DNA from: Flavobacterium humi
GTDB taxonomy: Bacteria; Bacteroidota; Bacteroidia; Flavobacteriales; Flavobacteriaceae
Assembly (NCBI RefSeq): GCF_004745595.1
Contig: NZ_SRLH01000008.1
Coordinates: forward strand, 124,001-188,000
DNA length: 64,000 nucleotides
Reading direction: 5' to 3'
Both the position numbers and the translations under genes were made by a program. Positions within the stretch are counted from its first letter, which is position 1. Each line of letters starts with the position of its first letter. This document shows, in pieces, positions 44,620-53,653 of this stretch. The notes beneath the pieces were generated by a model, which ran no database searches, had not been told where the DNA came from, and saw nothing but the letters and a program-made list of their open reading frames with translations.

Positions 44620-47391
44620 ATGAGAAAACTTATCTTCACCCTATTCTTTTTGTTTGTTGCCCAACTGCTTTTCTCGCAAGACACTAACGATAGAATCTCG
44701 ATAGAATACAACAATGCCAGCAGGAAATCTGTCCTGGAAAAAATAGAAACCCTGAGCGGCTATACCTTTTATTTTGATGAAAAATGGCTGGAAGCAGAAA
44801 ACAGCCTTGTTTCCGGGAATTACAAAGATGAAAAAATCAAAAACATACTGGAAGACGTTTTCAACAATACCAACCTGAATTTCTTTTTTGATAAAAACAA
44901 AATAATCCTGACCCGGAACAGCATCATTTATGATAAGTTGCCTGACAATTATTTCCGCAACCAGCAAAATCCGGCAACAACTGCGGCTTCTCCAAAACCT
45001 GTTTTTTTCCAGCAATATGACAGTATCAAAAATCCGGCAGGCAAGGAAAACAGCGCCATTACCCTTGTAGGGCGTGAAACGGTACATCCGGATACAGATT
45101 TATACACTCTTTCGGGTTATGTCAAAAATGTCAAGACAGGGGAACTTCTTCCAGATGTGACCATCAGGGTAAAAAACAGCAATTCCAACACCAGCAGTAA
45201 TGCCGAAGGATATTATATCCTACAGCTTCCGGCGGGCATCAACATTATTGAAACCGAGTCCTTAAACCATAAAAAAACCTCCCGTAAAATCATGGTATAC
45301 AGCAACGGGAAACTCGATCTGGCCATTTCCGAGAAGATAAACCAGCTGGATGAAGTAGTTGTAAAAGGCAAAAAGAACAAAACTGTCAGGACAGCCATAA
45401 CAGGTGTGACCACCATTGAGGCGGAAGGGATAAAAAATGTCCCTCTAGTCCTTGGAGAACGGGATGTACTGAAAATCGCCCTGACCATTCCCGGTATAAA
45501 AACAGCAGGGGAAGGATCGGCAGGATTTAACGTAAGAGGCGGAAAAGAAGACCAGAACCTAATCTTGCTTGACAATGCCACGATATACAACCCGGCGCAT
45601 TTTTTCGGGTTTTTCTCGGCTATCAATCCTTATACGACAAACAAAGTAGACATTTACAAAGGTAGTATCCCTGCAGAATTCGGGGGAAGGCTCTCTTCGG
45701 TTTTCGACATTACTTCCAAAAACGGCAACATGCAGCAATTTGCAGGTGAAGGCGGTATCGGGCCCGTGACGAGCAATTTAGCGGTATCTACTCCAATTGT
45801 AAAAGACAAATCCAGTTTGCTGGTAGGCGGAAGGGCAACCTATTCCGGTTGGATCCTCAAAAACCTCGAAGATGAAAAACTCAAAAAGAGCGAGGCTTCC
45901 TTTTATGATGCTTTTGCGAAATACAACCACAATATCAACCTGAACAACAGTATAGAAACCACTTTATATTACAGCAGGGATGCTTACAGCATTACATCAG
46001 ATTCGCTGTACAAATACAGTAACCGTTTGGTTTCCCTAAAATGGAAACATACTTTCAACCAAAAAAACAGGGCGGAACTGAATTTTACCAACAGTGAATA
46101 TAAATTTGCCATTGATTATGATTCGGAGAATTTGAACGCTTTTGATTTCGGCTATAAAATAAATGAAACCCAGGCCGTGCTGAAATTCAGTTACCTGTTT
46201 AATGAAAAACACAAATTTACCTACGGTCTTTCAAGCAAATTATACGGCATCAACCCAGGGACTTTGGATCCTAAAAAAGACGAATCCTTATTGGTCCCGG
46301 TAAATATCGATAAAGAAAAAGGACTGGAATCCGCTGTATTCATATCCGATAATTTTAAAGTCACTCCAAAGCTTTTAGTGGATGTCGGGGCCCGTTTTTC
46401 AATGTTTACCGCGCTGGGAGCTTCAACACAAAGGATTTACCAGCAAGGGCTTCCGTTGAGTGATGCCACTGTTGTGGAAGAGAAAAAGTTCGGGAACAAC
46501 AAAGCCATCAAAACCTACAACGGGTTCGAACCCAGGTTTGCGCTTCGATACCTGATCACCGATGATTTTTCGGTAAAAGCCGGTTATGACAAAACCTTTC
46601 AATACATCCATCTGTTATCGAGCAATACCACACAATCGCCTACAGATACCTGGAAATTGTCGGATTGGAACGTAAAGCCCCAAAACGGGCAGCAGGTTTC
46701 GTTAGGATTGTTTAAAACCATCGATTATGAAGATTTGGAACTAAGCCTGGAAGGATATTACAAAAAATCGCATAACATCCTGGATTATAAGGTCGGGGCC
46801 GAATTACTGCTCAATGAAAACATCGAGACCGAATTGCTCCAGGGAGAAGGAAAATCGTATGGAGTGGAATTTTTAATCCGAAAATCGGCAGGCAGGCTCA
46901 ACGGATGGCTGGGTTATACTTATTCCAGGTCATTTGTCAAGCTGGACAGCCAGTTTAATGAAGAAAAAGTAAACAATGGGAAATATTTTGCCGCTAATTT
47001 TGACAAACCGCACGATGTTAGTGCCGTTTTAAACTACAGATTTACCAAACGTTACAGTTTTTCTGCGAACTTTGTATACCAAACCGGAAGACCCATAACC
47101 TATCCTATCGGGAAATACATGTATGGCGGTATTGAATATACCTTGTACAGCGACAGGAACAAATTCAGGATCCCTGATTATTACCGCTTGGACGTTGGGA
47201 TAAATATTGAAGGAAACCATAAAATCAAAAAACTGGCGCACAGTTTCTGGAATATTTCGGTGTATAATTTATTGGGACGAAACAATCCTTATTCGGTTTA
47301 TTTCGTTACAGAAGAAGGGAAAGTAAAAGCATATAAAACATCTATTTTCGGCATCCCGGTGCCTACCATCACTTATAATTTTAAATTTTAA
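44620..47391 (+). CDS. STN-domain TonB-dependent receptor
   Basis: 923 residues. After the signal peptide (LFFLFVAQLLFSQ) comes an STN domain (SIEYNNASRKSVLEKIETLS, IKNILEDVFNNTNLNFFF), which in related receptors talks to anti-sigma factors. Then a carboxypeptidase-like domain (LSGYVKNVKTGELLPDVTIR, SNAEGYYILQLPAG), the TonB plug (GFNVRGGKEDQNLILLDNAT, VDIYKGSIPAEFGGRLSSVF) and a large barrel ending in VPTITYNFKF. It imports an unknown substrate, most likely together with the two DUF4249 lipoproteins that follow six bases later. Confidence 0.93.
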   Translation: MRKLIFTLFFLFVAQLLFSQDTNDRISIEYNNASRKSVLEKIETLSGYTFYFDEKWLEAENSLVSGNYKDEKIKNILEDVFNNTNLNFFFDKNKIILTRNSIIYDKLPDNYFRNQQNPATTAASPKPVFFQQYDSIKNPAGKENSAITLVGRETVHPDTDLYTLSGYVKNVKTGELLPDVTIRVKNSNSNTSSNAEGYYILQLPAGINIIETESLNHKKTSRKIMVYSNGKLDLAISEKINQLDEVVVKGKKNKTVRTAITGVTTIEAEGIKNVPLVLGERDVLKIALTIPGIKTAGEGSAGFNVRGGKEDQNLILLDNATIYNPAHFFGFFSAINPYTTNKVDIYKGSIPAEFGGRLSSVFDITSKNGNMQQFAGEGGIGPVTSNLAVSTPIVKDKSSLLVGGRATYSGWILKNLEDEKLKKSEASFYDAFAKYNHNINLNNSIETTLYYSRDAYSITSDSLYKYSNRLVSLKWKHTFNQKNRAELNFTNSEYKFAIDYDSENLNAFDFGYKINETQAVLKFSYLFNEKHKFTYGLSSKLYGINPGTLDPKKDESLLVPVNIDKEKGLESAVFISDNFKVTPKLLVDVGARFSMFTALGASTQRIYQQGLPLSDATVVEEKKFGNNKAIKTYNGFEPRFALRYLITDDFSVKAGYDKTFQYIHLLSSNTTQSPTDTWKLSDWNVKPQNGQQVSLGLFKTIDYEDLELSLEGYYKKSHNILDYKVGAELLLNENIETELLQGEGKSYGVEFLIRKSAGRLNGWLGYTYSRSFVKLDSQFNEEKVNNGKYFAANFDKPHDVSAVLNYRFTKRYSFSANFVYQTGRPITYPIGKYMYGGIEYTLYSDRNKFRIPDYYRLDVGINIEGNHKIKKLAHSFWNISVYNLLGRNNPYSVYFVTEEGKVKAYKTSIFGIPVPTITYNFKF

Positions 47392-47397
47392 ACAATT

Positions 47398-48600
47398 ATG
47401 AGAGATCGCTTTTTATATTACATTCTATTTGTAAGCCTGCTGGCGGCAAGCAGTTGTACAGAACCGTATGCCTTACAGACCAATACTTACGAGGATGCCC
47501 TTGTAGTAGAAGCTACCCTTACAAATGAATTTAAAAAACAGGAAATCAGGCTCACAAAAACAACACGGCTTGAAGAAAGCGCACCGGCCATTGAAACCGG
47601 AGCCATCGTTTTTGTAACCGACAACATGGGCAATTCGTATGATTTTGAAGAATCAAACGGAAAATACCTGTCCACCACAGAATTTGAAGCATTGCCAGGC
47701 AGGATTTATCAATTGCACATCACTACCGCCAATGGCAAATCGTATACCTCAACCCAGGAGAAACTCACTACGGTAAATGAAATGCAAAGTATTATTCCAT
47801 CGGTTGTGACAAGAGACGGAGTGCGCGGTGTCGAGATGAACGTAAACAGCTACGACCCGACCAATACTTCAAAATACTACCGGTATGAGTACGAGGAAAC
47901 CTATAAGATAATTGCCCCTCAATGGGATGATGAAAAAGCGATTTTAGCACCTCTTGTCCCTGGCCAGCCCCATCAGGGAATCCTTGTTGTCCCTAGGGTG
48001 GGAGAAACCAGGACTTGCTATACGACCAAAAATTCCGATGAGATACTGCTGGCCTCTACAACCGGGCTCTCCGAAGACAGGGTCACCTTCCCGATCCGTT
48101 TTATCAGCAACCAAAATTACATCATCACACACCGGTATAGCATTTTGGTCCGCCAATATGTTCAAAACCTGGCGGCTTATACCTTTTACAAAACATTGAA
48201 GAAAATCTCCGGCAACGGGAGCATCCTATCCCAAACCCAGCCCGGTTATTTTAACGGAAACCTGAAATGCACAGAGAACCCGGACGAAAAAGTCATTGGT
48301 TTTTTTGATGTCACTACTGTTTCGTCAAAAAGGATTTTCTTTAACTATTCCGATTTATTTCCGGGCGAACCCCTTCCTCCATATTTTACGGATTGTACGA
48401 TACGGGAATTTAAATTTTGCTTTGACCAGACTGCAGATCCGGCCTGTAAAGGAGCTGCTTTAATTTCGATTGTAGGCTCCGGCGATTTAGTATATGTGGA
48501 CAGCAGCGGAAATGATACTTTCTTTTATATGGTTGCCCCTCCATGCGGCGATTGTACCCGTTTTTCATCCAATATAAAACCTCCATTCTGGATTGATTAA
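47398..48600 (+). CDS. DUF4249 lipoprotein (first of a tandem pair)
   Basis: 400 residues with lipoprotein signal (FVSLLAASSC). The start of the mature part, CTEPYALQTNTYEDALVVEA, is typical of DUF4249, a surface lipoprotein family that accompanies TonB receptors in Bacteroidetes much as SusD does SusC. Conserved inner parts are VEMNVNSYDPTNTSKYYRY and RYSILVRQYVQNLAAY. It ends in CGDC, then FSSNIKPPFWID. It is closely similar over its whole length to the next gene. Confidence 0.9.
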   Translation: MRDRFLYYILFVSLLAASSCTEPYALQTNTYEDALVVEATLTNEFKKQEIRLTKTTRLEESAPAIETGAIVFVTDNMGNSYDFEESNGKYLSTTEFEALPGRIYQLHITTANGKSYTSTQEKLTTVNEMQSIIPSVVTRDGVRGVEMNVNSYDPTNTSKYYRYEYEETYKIIAPQWDDEKAILAPLVPGQPHQGILVVPRVGETRTCYTTKNSDEILLASTTGLSEDRVTFPIRFISNQNYIITHRYSILVRQYVQNLAAYTFYKTLKKISGNGSILSQTQPGYFNGNLKCTENPDEKVIGFFDVTTVSSKRIFFNYSDLFPGEPLPPYFTDCTIREFKFCFDQTADPACKGAALISIVGSGDLVYVDSSGNDTFFYMVAPPCGDCTRFSSNIKPPFWID

Positions 48601-48612
48601 AAAATAAAACCG

Positions 48613-49830
48613 ATGAAACCACATTTTATCCATAAAATCACGATACTGCTCCTGTCCTGCCTGGCGGGAATTAGCTGTACGGAACCGTATGCCTTACAGA
48701 CCAATACCTTTGAAGATGCGCTTGTCATTGAAGCTACCATAACCAATGAATTCAAAAAACAGGAAATCAAACTCTCCAGGACATACCGTTTCGAAGAGAA
48801 CGGCCCTTCTTTTGAAGCCGGTGCCACCGTATACATCGACGACAACCAGGGCCATCAATATCCTTTTGAAGAAGTTTCGGGAAAATATGTCTCCACTTCC
48901 GAGTTCCAGGCATTGCCATCCAGGAATTACACCTTGCACATCACTACCAATGAAGGAAAAAGCTACAGTTCTGCTCCCGAAATGCTCACTGCTGTAAATG
49001 AAATACAAAGCATTGTTCCCGAAGTTGTTACCAAAGAAGGAATCCGGGGCGTCGAAATGAACGTAAACAGCTTCGATCCTAACAATACCTCCAAATATTA
49101 CCGTTTCGAATATGAAGAAACCTATAAGATCATCACGCCGTTTTGGGATCCGGACAGGGCCATCGTTTTACCGCCTGCCGAAGAAGGAGGCCCTGAACAA
49201 ATCGGGCTAATCCCAAGAGAAGGGGAATCGAAGGTATGCTACAGCACTGATCCTTCCAACAGCATTCTCTTGGCGAATACTTCCGGATTGAGCGAAGACA
49301 GGGTTCATTTCCCTATCCGCTTTATAAGCAATAAGAATTCGATCATTATGCACCGATACAGCATTTTAGTACGCCAATATGTGCAAAATCTGGCGGCTTA
49401 TACGTATTATAAGACCATGAAGGAACTTTCGGGTTCAGGAAGCATTTTATCGCAGCACCAACCGGGATTTTTTAGCGGTAACATTCGTTCAGCAACTAAT
49501 CCTGACGAAAAAATAATCGGTTTTTTTGATGTCAGTACGGTTTCGTCCAAACGGATATTCTTCAATTATGAGGACATCTTCCCGGGAGAACCGCAACCGC
49601 CTTATTTCGACCCTTGTGAAATCCGTGTCTGGGGCTTGTGCTTTGTTCCCGAGAACCCGGAATGCAAAGGCGCTCAATTACTTTCTGCCGTAAGGAGCAA
49701 TACGCTGTTGTATTTGGATCACTATTACAATACGGCCGGAAACTATAATGTTTATAAAATGGTCCCTCCTGCCTGTGGTGACTGTACCACTTTTTCGTCT
49801 AACATAAAACCTTCATTTTGGATAGATTAA
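48613..49830 (+). CDS. DUF4249 lipoprotein (second of a tandem pair)
   Basis: 405 residues with lipoprotein signal (LLLSCLAGISC) and the same architecture as its neighbour: TEPYALQTNTFEDALVIEAT, VEMNVNSFDPNNTSKYYRFE, RYSILVRQYVQNLAAYTYYK, and the C-terminal CGDC and FSSNIKPSFWID. By eye well over half the residues are shared, so it is a tandem duplicate. The largest differences are in the segment around residues 180-205 and near the C-terminus, where ligand specificity might differ. It starts 12 bases after the first copy. Confidence 0.9.
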   Translation: MKPHFIHKITILLLSCLAGISCTEPYALQTNTFEDALVIEATITNEFKKQEIKLSRTYRFEENGPSFEAGATVYIDDNQGHQYPFEEVSGKYVSTSEFQALPSRNYTLHITTNEGKSYSSAPEMLTAVNEIQSIVPEVVTKEGIRGVEMNVNSFDPNNTSKYYRFEYEETYKIITPFWDPDRAIVLPPAEEGGPEQIGLIPREGESKVCYSTDPSNSILLANTSGLSEDRVHFPIRFISNKNSIIMHRYSILVRQYVQNLAAYTYYKTMKELSGSGSILSQHQPGFFSGNIRSATNPDEKIIGFFDVSTVSSKRIFFNYEDIFPGEPQPPYFDPCEIRVWGLCFVPENPECKGAQLLSAVRSNTLLYLDHYYNTAGNYNVYKMVPPACGDCTTFSSNIKPSFWID

Positions 49831-51578
49831 CACACCGCGTGATTACCGTTTTCGTACTGTTGTATTCTTTTGCAATAGCCGCACAGGGAACCGTTTCTTC
49901 TAACAGCAACCTCAGTAACACTACTGGCGAGAGCTTGTTTGTCCATATAAACACCAGCACTTTCCTTACCGGCGAGACGCTTTATTACAAACTTTATTGT
50001 TTGAATCCGAAAGACAATACGCCCAGCCTGATCAGTAAAATTGGCTACATTGAATTAATAGACGCTAACAAACAAATTGTTTTCAAAAACAAGGCGTATT
50101 TGGACAAAGGCAAAGGTTATGGCGATTTCTTTATTCCAACCACACTCAAAACAGGGAATTACAAACTGATTGCCTATACGAAATGGATGCTCAACAAAGG
50201 GGAATCTCCCTATTACATTCTAGACATTACAATCATCAATCCTTTTACCGCTGATGAATCCGGCACTAAAGAATCTGGCGCCAGCACTGCGGTGGCAAAA
50301 AAAGACAGCCTAAAAACCGGGGCTCCGGCAATGGCACACACGACTTCTGAAAAGCCGCTGGTTTTGGAGCTTGATAAAAAAACGTATGCTAACAGGGAAA
50401 AAGTACAGCTTACCCTAAAATCATCATCCCCGGAATGGAAAACCGGAAACTATTCTGTCTCTATCCGGAAAACAGATGATTTGCCAATCCTAAAACAAAA
50501 AAACTCAGAAGAATTCGCCAGGGAGAAGCCGCTGGCCTCTATTGCCAATCCTTCAAATGCCGCATTCCTGCCGGAACTCAGGGGAGAATTTATTTCCGGA
50601 AAGATCATTTCGGCAAAAGGACAGGACGTCAGCAATAAACCGGTCTCTCTTTCGATTCCCGGGAAACCCTTTATTTTCAAGCTGATCAAAACCAATGCTC
50701 GGGGAGAATTCGCATTCATACTGGACAAAAACCCGGAAAACAGTTCTGCTGTCATACAAGTGGTAGATCCTTCAAAAGAAAACTTCAGCATTGTCCTGGA
50801 CGATCCGGCTACAGTAGATGCGTCACGGTTGGAGTTCCTACCCGGATTTGAATTGCCTGCCATCCATAAGAAAGCAATAGAAGAGCGCTCGATAGCGGCA
50901 CAGGTTGAAAATGCCTATTATTCCAAAAAGAAAGACACCATAGCACACCTATCAGATCCGGACATTTTTATGGGTTCGGATGCCAAAGAATATGTGCTTG
51001 ACGACTATACCCGCTTCCCGACATTGAAGGAAACCGTCACCGAAGTCCTTATAGAATGCCATTCGAGAAGGAAAAACAACAAATTGATGATTTATTTATC
51101 CAATGACAAAATAAACCTGGACAATTACGGGCCGCCTTTGGTGCTTGTGGACGGGTTATTACTACAGGACACGAATGAGATTTTCGAATACAATGTGGCC
51201 AATATCCACAAAGTAAGCCTGATTAACCAGCCGTATATATATGGTCCGAAGACCTTTGGAGGAGTTATTAGTTTTGAAACGAAAACCGTTGATTTCCAAA
51301 GCAAATCGGAAGGGAGCTACAACAAGAAAACCACCCTTCTGATCCCTTCTTACGGAAAAAAATACTACGCTCCGGATTACCAGCCGGGCCATGATCTGAA
51401 AAGAATCCCGGACTACAGGTACCAGCTGCTCTGGAATCCGGAAATGACTGTAAAAAACAATGAAGAAGTGCTTACTTTCTTTACTTCCGATGTTACAGGG
51501 GAGTTTGAAATTACCATTGAAGGCTTTACAGACAGCGGAATGCCGGTATCATTACAGGAAAAATTCGAAGTAAAATAA
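49818..51578 (+). CDS. Exported protein with MG2-like N-terminus and barrel-less TonB plug-like domain
   Basis: 586 residues. The signal peptide (VITVFVLLYSFAIAAQ) leads into an alpha-2-macroglobulin MG2-like domain (SLFVHINTSTFLTGETLYYK, GYGDFFIPTTLKTGNYKLIA). Further on is a domain like the plug of TonB receptors (GPPLVLVDGLLLQDTNEIFE, IHKVSLINQPYIYGPKTFGG), but no outer-membrane barrel follows. The frame opens at a TTG (49818) overlapping the DUF4249 stop by 13 bases; a GTG at 49839 is the alternative start. No ATG is near. It belongs to the same transcript as the receptor and DUF4249 genes. Function is unknown. Confidence 0.78.
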   Translation: MDRLTHRVITVFVLLYSFAIAAQGTVSSNSNLSNTTGESLFVHINTSTFLTGETLYYKLYCLNPKDNTPSLISKIGYIELIDANKQIVFKNKAYLDKGKGYGDFFIPTTLKTGNYKLIAYTKWMLNKGESPYYILDITIINPFTADESGTKESGASTAVAKKDSLKTGAPAMAHTTSEKPLVLELDKKTYANREKVQLTLKSSSPEWKTGNYSVSIRKTDDLPILKQKNSEEFAREKPLASIANPSNAAFLPELRGEFISGKIISAKGQDVSNKPVSLSIPGKPFIFKLIKTNARGEFAFILDKNPENSSAVIQVVDPSKENFSIVLDDPATVDASRLEFLPGFELPAIHKKAIEERSIAAQVENAYYSKKKDTIAHLSDPDIFMGSDAKEYVLDDYTRFPTLKETVTEVLIECHSRRKNNKLMIYLSNDKINLDNYGPPLVLVDGLLLQDTNEIFEYNVANIHKVSLINQPYIYGPKTFGGVISFETKTVDFQSKSEGSYNKKTTLLIPSYGKKYYAPDYQPGHDLKRIPDYRYQLLWNPEMTVKNNEEVLTFFTSDVTGEFEITIEGFTDSGMPVSLQEKFEVK

Positions 51579-51651
51579 AATAACTGTTTTTCCCACGCAA
51601 CCTTTGTTTCTTTTTTTGACTATTGAATATAACCAGTTAAAAAAAGTAACA

Positions 51652-52980
51652 ATGACAAAGGCAATACCGTTTTTCCGTTTATCATTACTCCTGTTTTTGG
51701 TATTTACCATCCATGGCTGCAGTGATTTAGATGATAATTTATGGAAGGAAGAATCCAATGAGATCCGGAAAGAAGATCTGATAGCGAAAGATTCCGAATT
51801 GTACAACCTGATCGCACAGGTAACAACCACTACAAACAATCCGATGGAGGATATTGTTTGCATTGATTTCGTTTATCCCCTGCAGCTGATTGTGTACGAT
51901 GCAAATCTGGCTCCTATTACTACGGTTTCGATTATTGGCGATGCTAATTTCAGTGCTTTTTTAGGGAATTTGGCGCCGGACCAGTATATCAGTATCAGTT
52001 ATCCGATGTCAACTACTTTAAGCAACGGAACCGTTTTTACGGTCAATAACAATACGGAACTGAAACTGGCCCTGGACAGCTGTACCGAAGAGGATATCCT
52101 CCTGCAATGCAACGGGATTTGCTCAGGCGGAGGCGGAGCCGGTTTTGGGAAATCCTTCTGGAAGGTCCCTTATACCGAAAACAGCGACAATACCTATACC
52201 AGCGGTGTTTTTAGCATGAACCCTGACGGAACGTTTACTTTTGAATATGATGACGCCAGTTATGCCGGGACCTGGAATTTCTTATTGATCAACCATGCGC
52301 TAAAAATCAATATCAATATGGAAGGCACTTCGGAAGTCGCACAATATTGGAATTTTAACGGCGGCGTCTCTTTAGGGCTCAATGAGATGTCCTTTTACAA
52401 TCCGAACAGCGACAGCATCATCCGGATGGTGAAAGAATATGAATACACCACTCCTTACACCATTGGGGCAACTGGACCGGGCGGCGGGATTGTTTTTTAT
52501 GACAAAGGATCGTACAGCAAAGGATGGCGCTATCTGGAAGCCGCTCCTTATGATACGTTTTATTTCGAATGGGGATGCTCCGGCTCTTCAATCCCAAAGG
52601 CCGAACACTCGGGAGTGGGCAGAGGGCTCTTCAATTCGGCGGCTATCGTGAATTACCACAACAGTTTGCAAAATTACTATACCAATCCGTCTGTGTGCAA
52701 TGCGGCCAACAACGGAAGCGTCGTGGCCAAAAAAGCACTGCTTTTTACCAATAACAATCTTGGAGGCTGGTTTTTGCCTTCCCATGATGAGCTGGGCCTT
52801 TTGTACCAGAACCTGCATGCACAGGGATTGGGCAGCTTTGATAACGGGCTCTACTGGAGTGCAACCCAAACAGATGCCCTAAATGTTAAAGTGATTGATT
52901 TTGGCACCGGAAACAGCAACATCGCTCCTAAATTGCCACTTATAGAGAATGTAAAAGCCAGAGTTGTTAGGGCTTTCTAG
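51652..52980 (+). CDS. Lipoprotein with C-terminal DUF1566-like domain
   Basis: About 442 residues from the ATG at 51652; the frame opens further upstream but the lipoprotein signal LSLLLFLVFTIHGC begins here. The middle is beta-rich (DNTYTSGVFSMNPDGTFTFE, YDDASYAGTWNFLLINHAL). The C-terminal 170 residues have the DUF1566/Lcl look: GPGGGIVFYDKGSYSKGWRY, KALLFTNNNLGGWFLPSHDE, GLYWSATQTDA. Such domains are common in Bacteroidetes surface proteins, possibly in adhesion. A 14-bp hairpin follows. Confidence 0.8.
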   Translation: MTKAIPFFRLSLLLFLVFTIHGCSDLDDNLWKEESNEIRKEDLIAKDSELYNLIAQVTTTTNNPMEDIVCIDFVYPLQLIVYDANLAPITTVSIIGDANFSAFLGNLAPDQYISISYPMSTTLSNGTVFTVNNNTELKLALDSCTEEDILLQCNGICSGGGGAGFGKSFWKVPYTENSDNTYTSGVFSMNPDGTFTFEYDDASYAGTWNFLLINHALKININMEGTSEVAQYWNFNGGVSLGLNEMSFYNPNSDSIIRMVKEYEYTTPYTIGATGPGGGIVFYDKGSYSKGWRYLEAAPYDTFYFEWGCSGSSIPKAEHSGVGRGLFNSAAIVNYHNSLQNYYTNPSVCNAANNGSVVAKKALLFTNNNLGGWFLPSHDELGLLYQNLHAQGLGSFDNGLYWSATQTDALNVKVIDFGTGNSNIAPKLPLIENVKARVVRAF

Positions 52981-52991
52981 CCTACTTATTT

Positions 52992-53027
52992 CTGCCTGCA
53001 AAACCGGGACAAAGGTTTTGCAGGCAG
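52992..53027 (+). terminator. Strong hairpin after the DUF1566 lipoprotein
   Basis: A perfect 14-bp stem CTGCCTGCAAAACC / GGTTTTGCAGGCAG with an eight-base loop. Only a weak T tract follows, so it may be a terminator or an mRNA 3'-end stabiliser. Confidence 0.7.
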
Positions 53028-53098
53028 AGATATTTTCAATACGGCATGCATTCCTTGAAACATAGCATTATATTTAAACACTTTTTAAAAACAATTCT

Positions 53099-53653
53099 TT
53101 GGAATTAGACCAACTTATAAAAGGCTGCATCAAGCAGAACCGTAAGGCACAGGAAGAATTATACCACCGGTATAAGAAAGTCCTTTTTGTGCTGTGTCTC
53201 AAGTATTGTTCCAACGAAGCCGAAGCCGAAGACAACCTTCACAATGCCTTTATCGATATTTTTACCAACATCCGGAATTTTAACCATAAAGGCTCGTTTG
53301 AAGGCTGGATAAAAAGGATTACGATCAATAAGGCTATTGATAGTTATAAGAGGCATTTCCAGCTGGTTCCGATTAAAGATGATTTTACCCAGGAGATACA
53401 GGTTGATGAGGGTGAAATCGATTTTTCGCTGGACTCCATCTTACAACTGATACAGGAGTTGCCCAACCAATACCGCCTGGTTTTCTGCCTGTACGAATTG
53501 GATGATTACAGCCATCAGGAAATTGCTGAAATGTTGTCCATCTCAGAGAATACATCCAAATCCAACCTGCACAGGGCCAAAGTTATCCTGAAGGAGAAAA
53601 TAAAAGCACAAAACGCATTCCATCATTATACGATACGACATGGAAAAAAATAA
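53099..53653 (+). CDS. ECF-type RNA polymerase sigma factor
   Basis: 184 residues, a sigma-70 family protein of the extracytoplasmic-function class. Region 2 is seen in RKAQEELYHRYKKVLFVLCL, EDNLHNAFIDIFTNIRNF and GSFEGWIKRITINKAIDSYK. Region 4 is seen in YRLVFCLYELDDYSHQEIAE and NTSKSNLHRAKVILKEKI. The start is a TTG at 53099 (ELDQLIKGCIKQNRKAQ). A 7-of-8 promoter box TATATTTA lies at 53069-53076. The gene overlaps the next one by 14 bases, the usual sign of a sigma/anti-sigma pair. Confidence 0.92.
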   Translation: MELDQLIKGCIKQNRKAQEELYHRYKKVLFVLCLKYCSNEAEAEDNLHNAFIDIFTNIRNFNHKGSFEGWIKRITINKAIDSYKRHFQLVPIKDDFTQEIQVDEGEIDFSLDSILQLIQELPNQYRLVFCLYELDDYSHQEIAEMLSISENTSKSNLHRAKVILKEKIKAQNAFHHYTIRHGKK

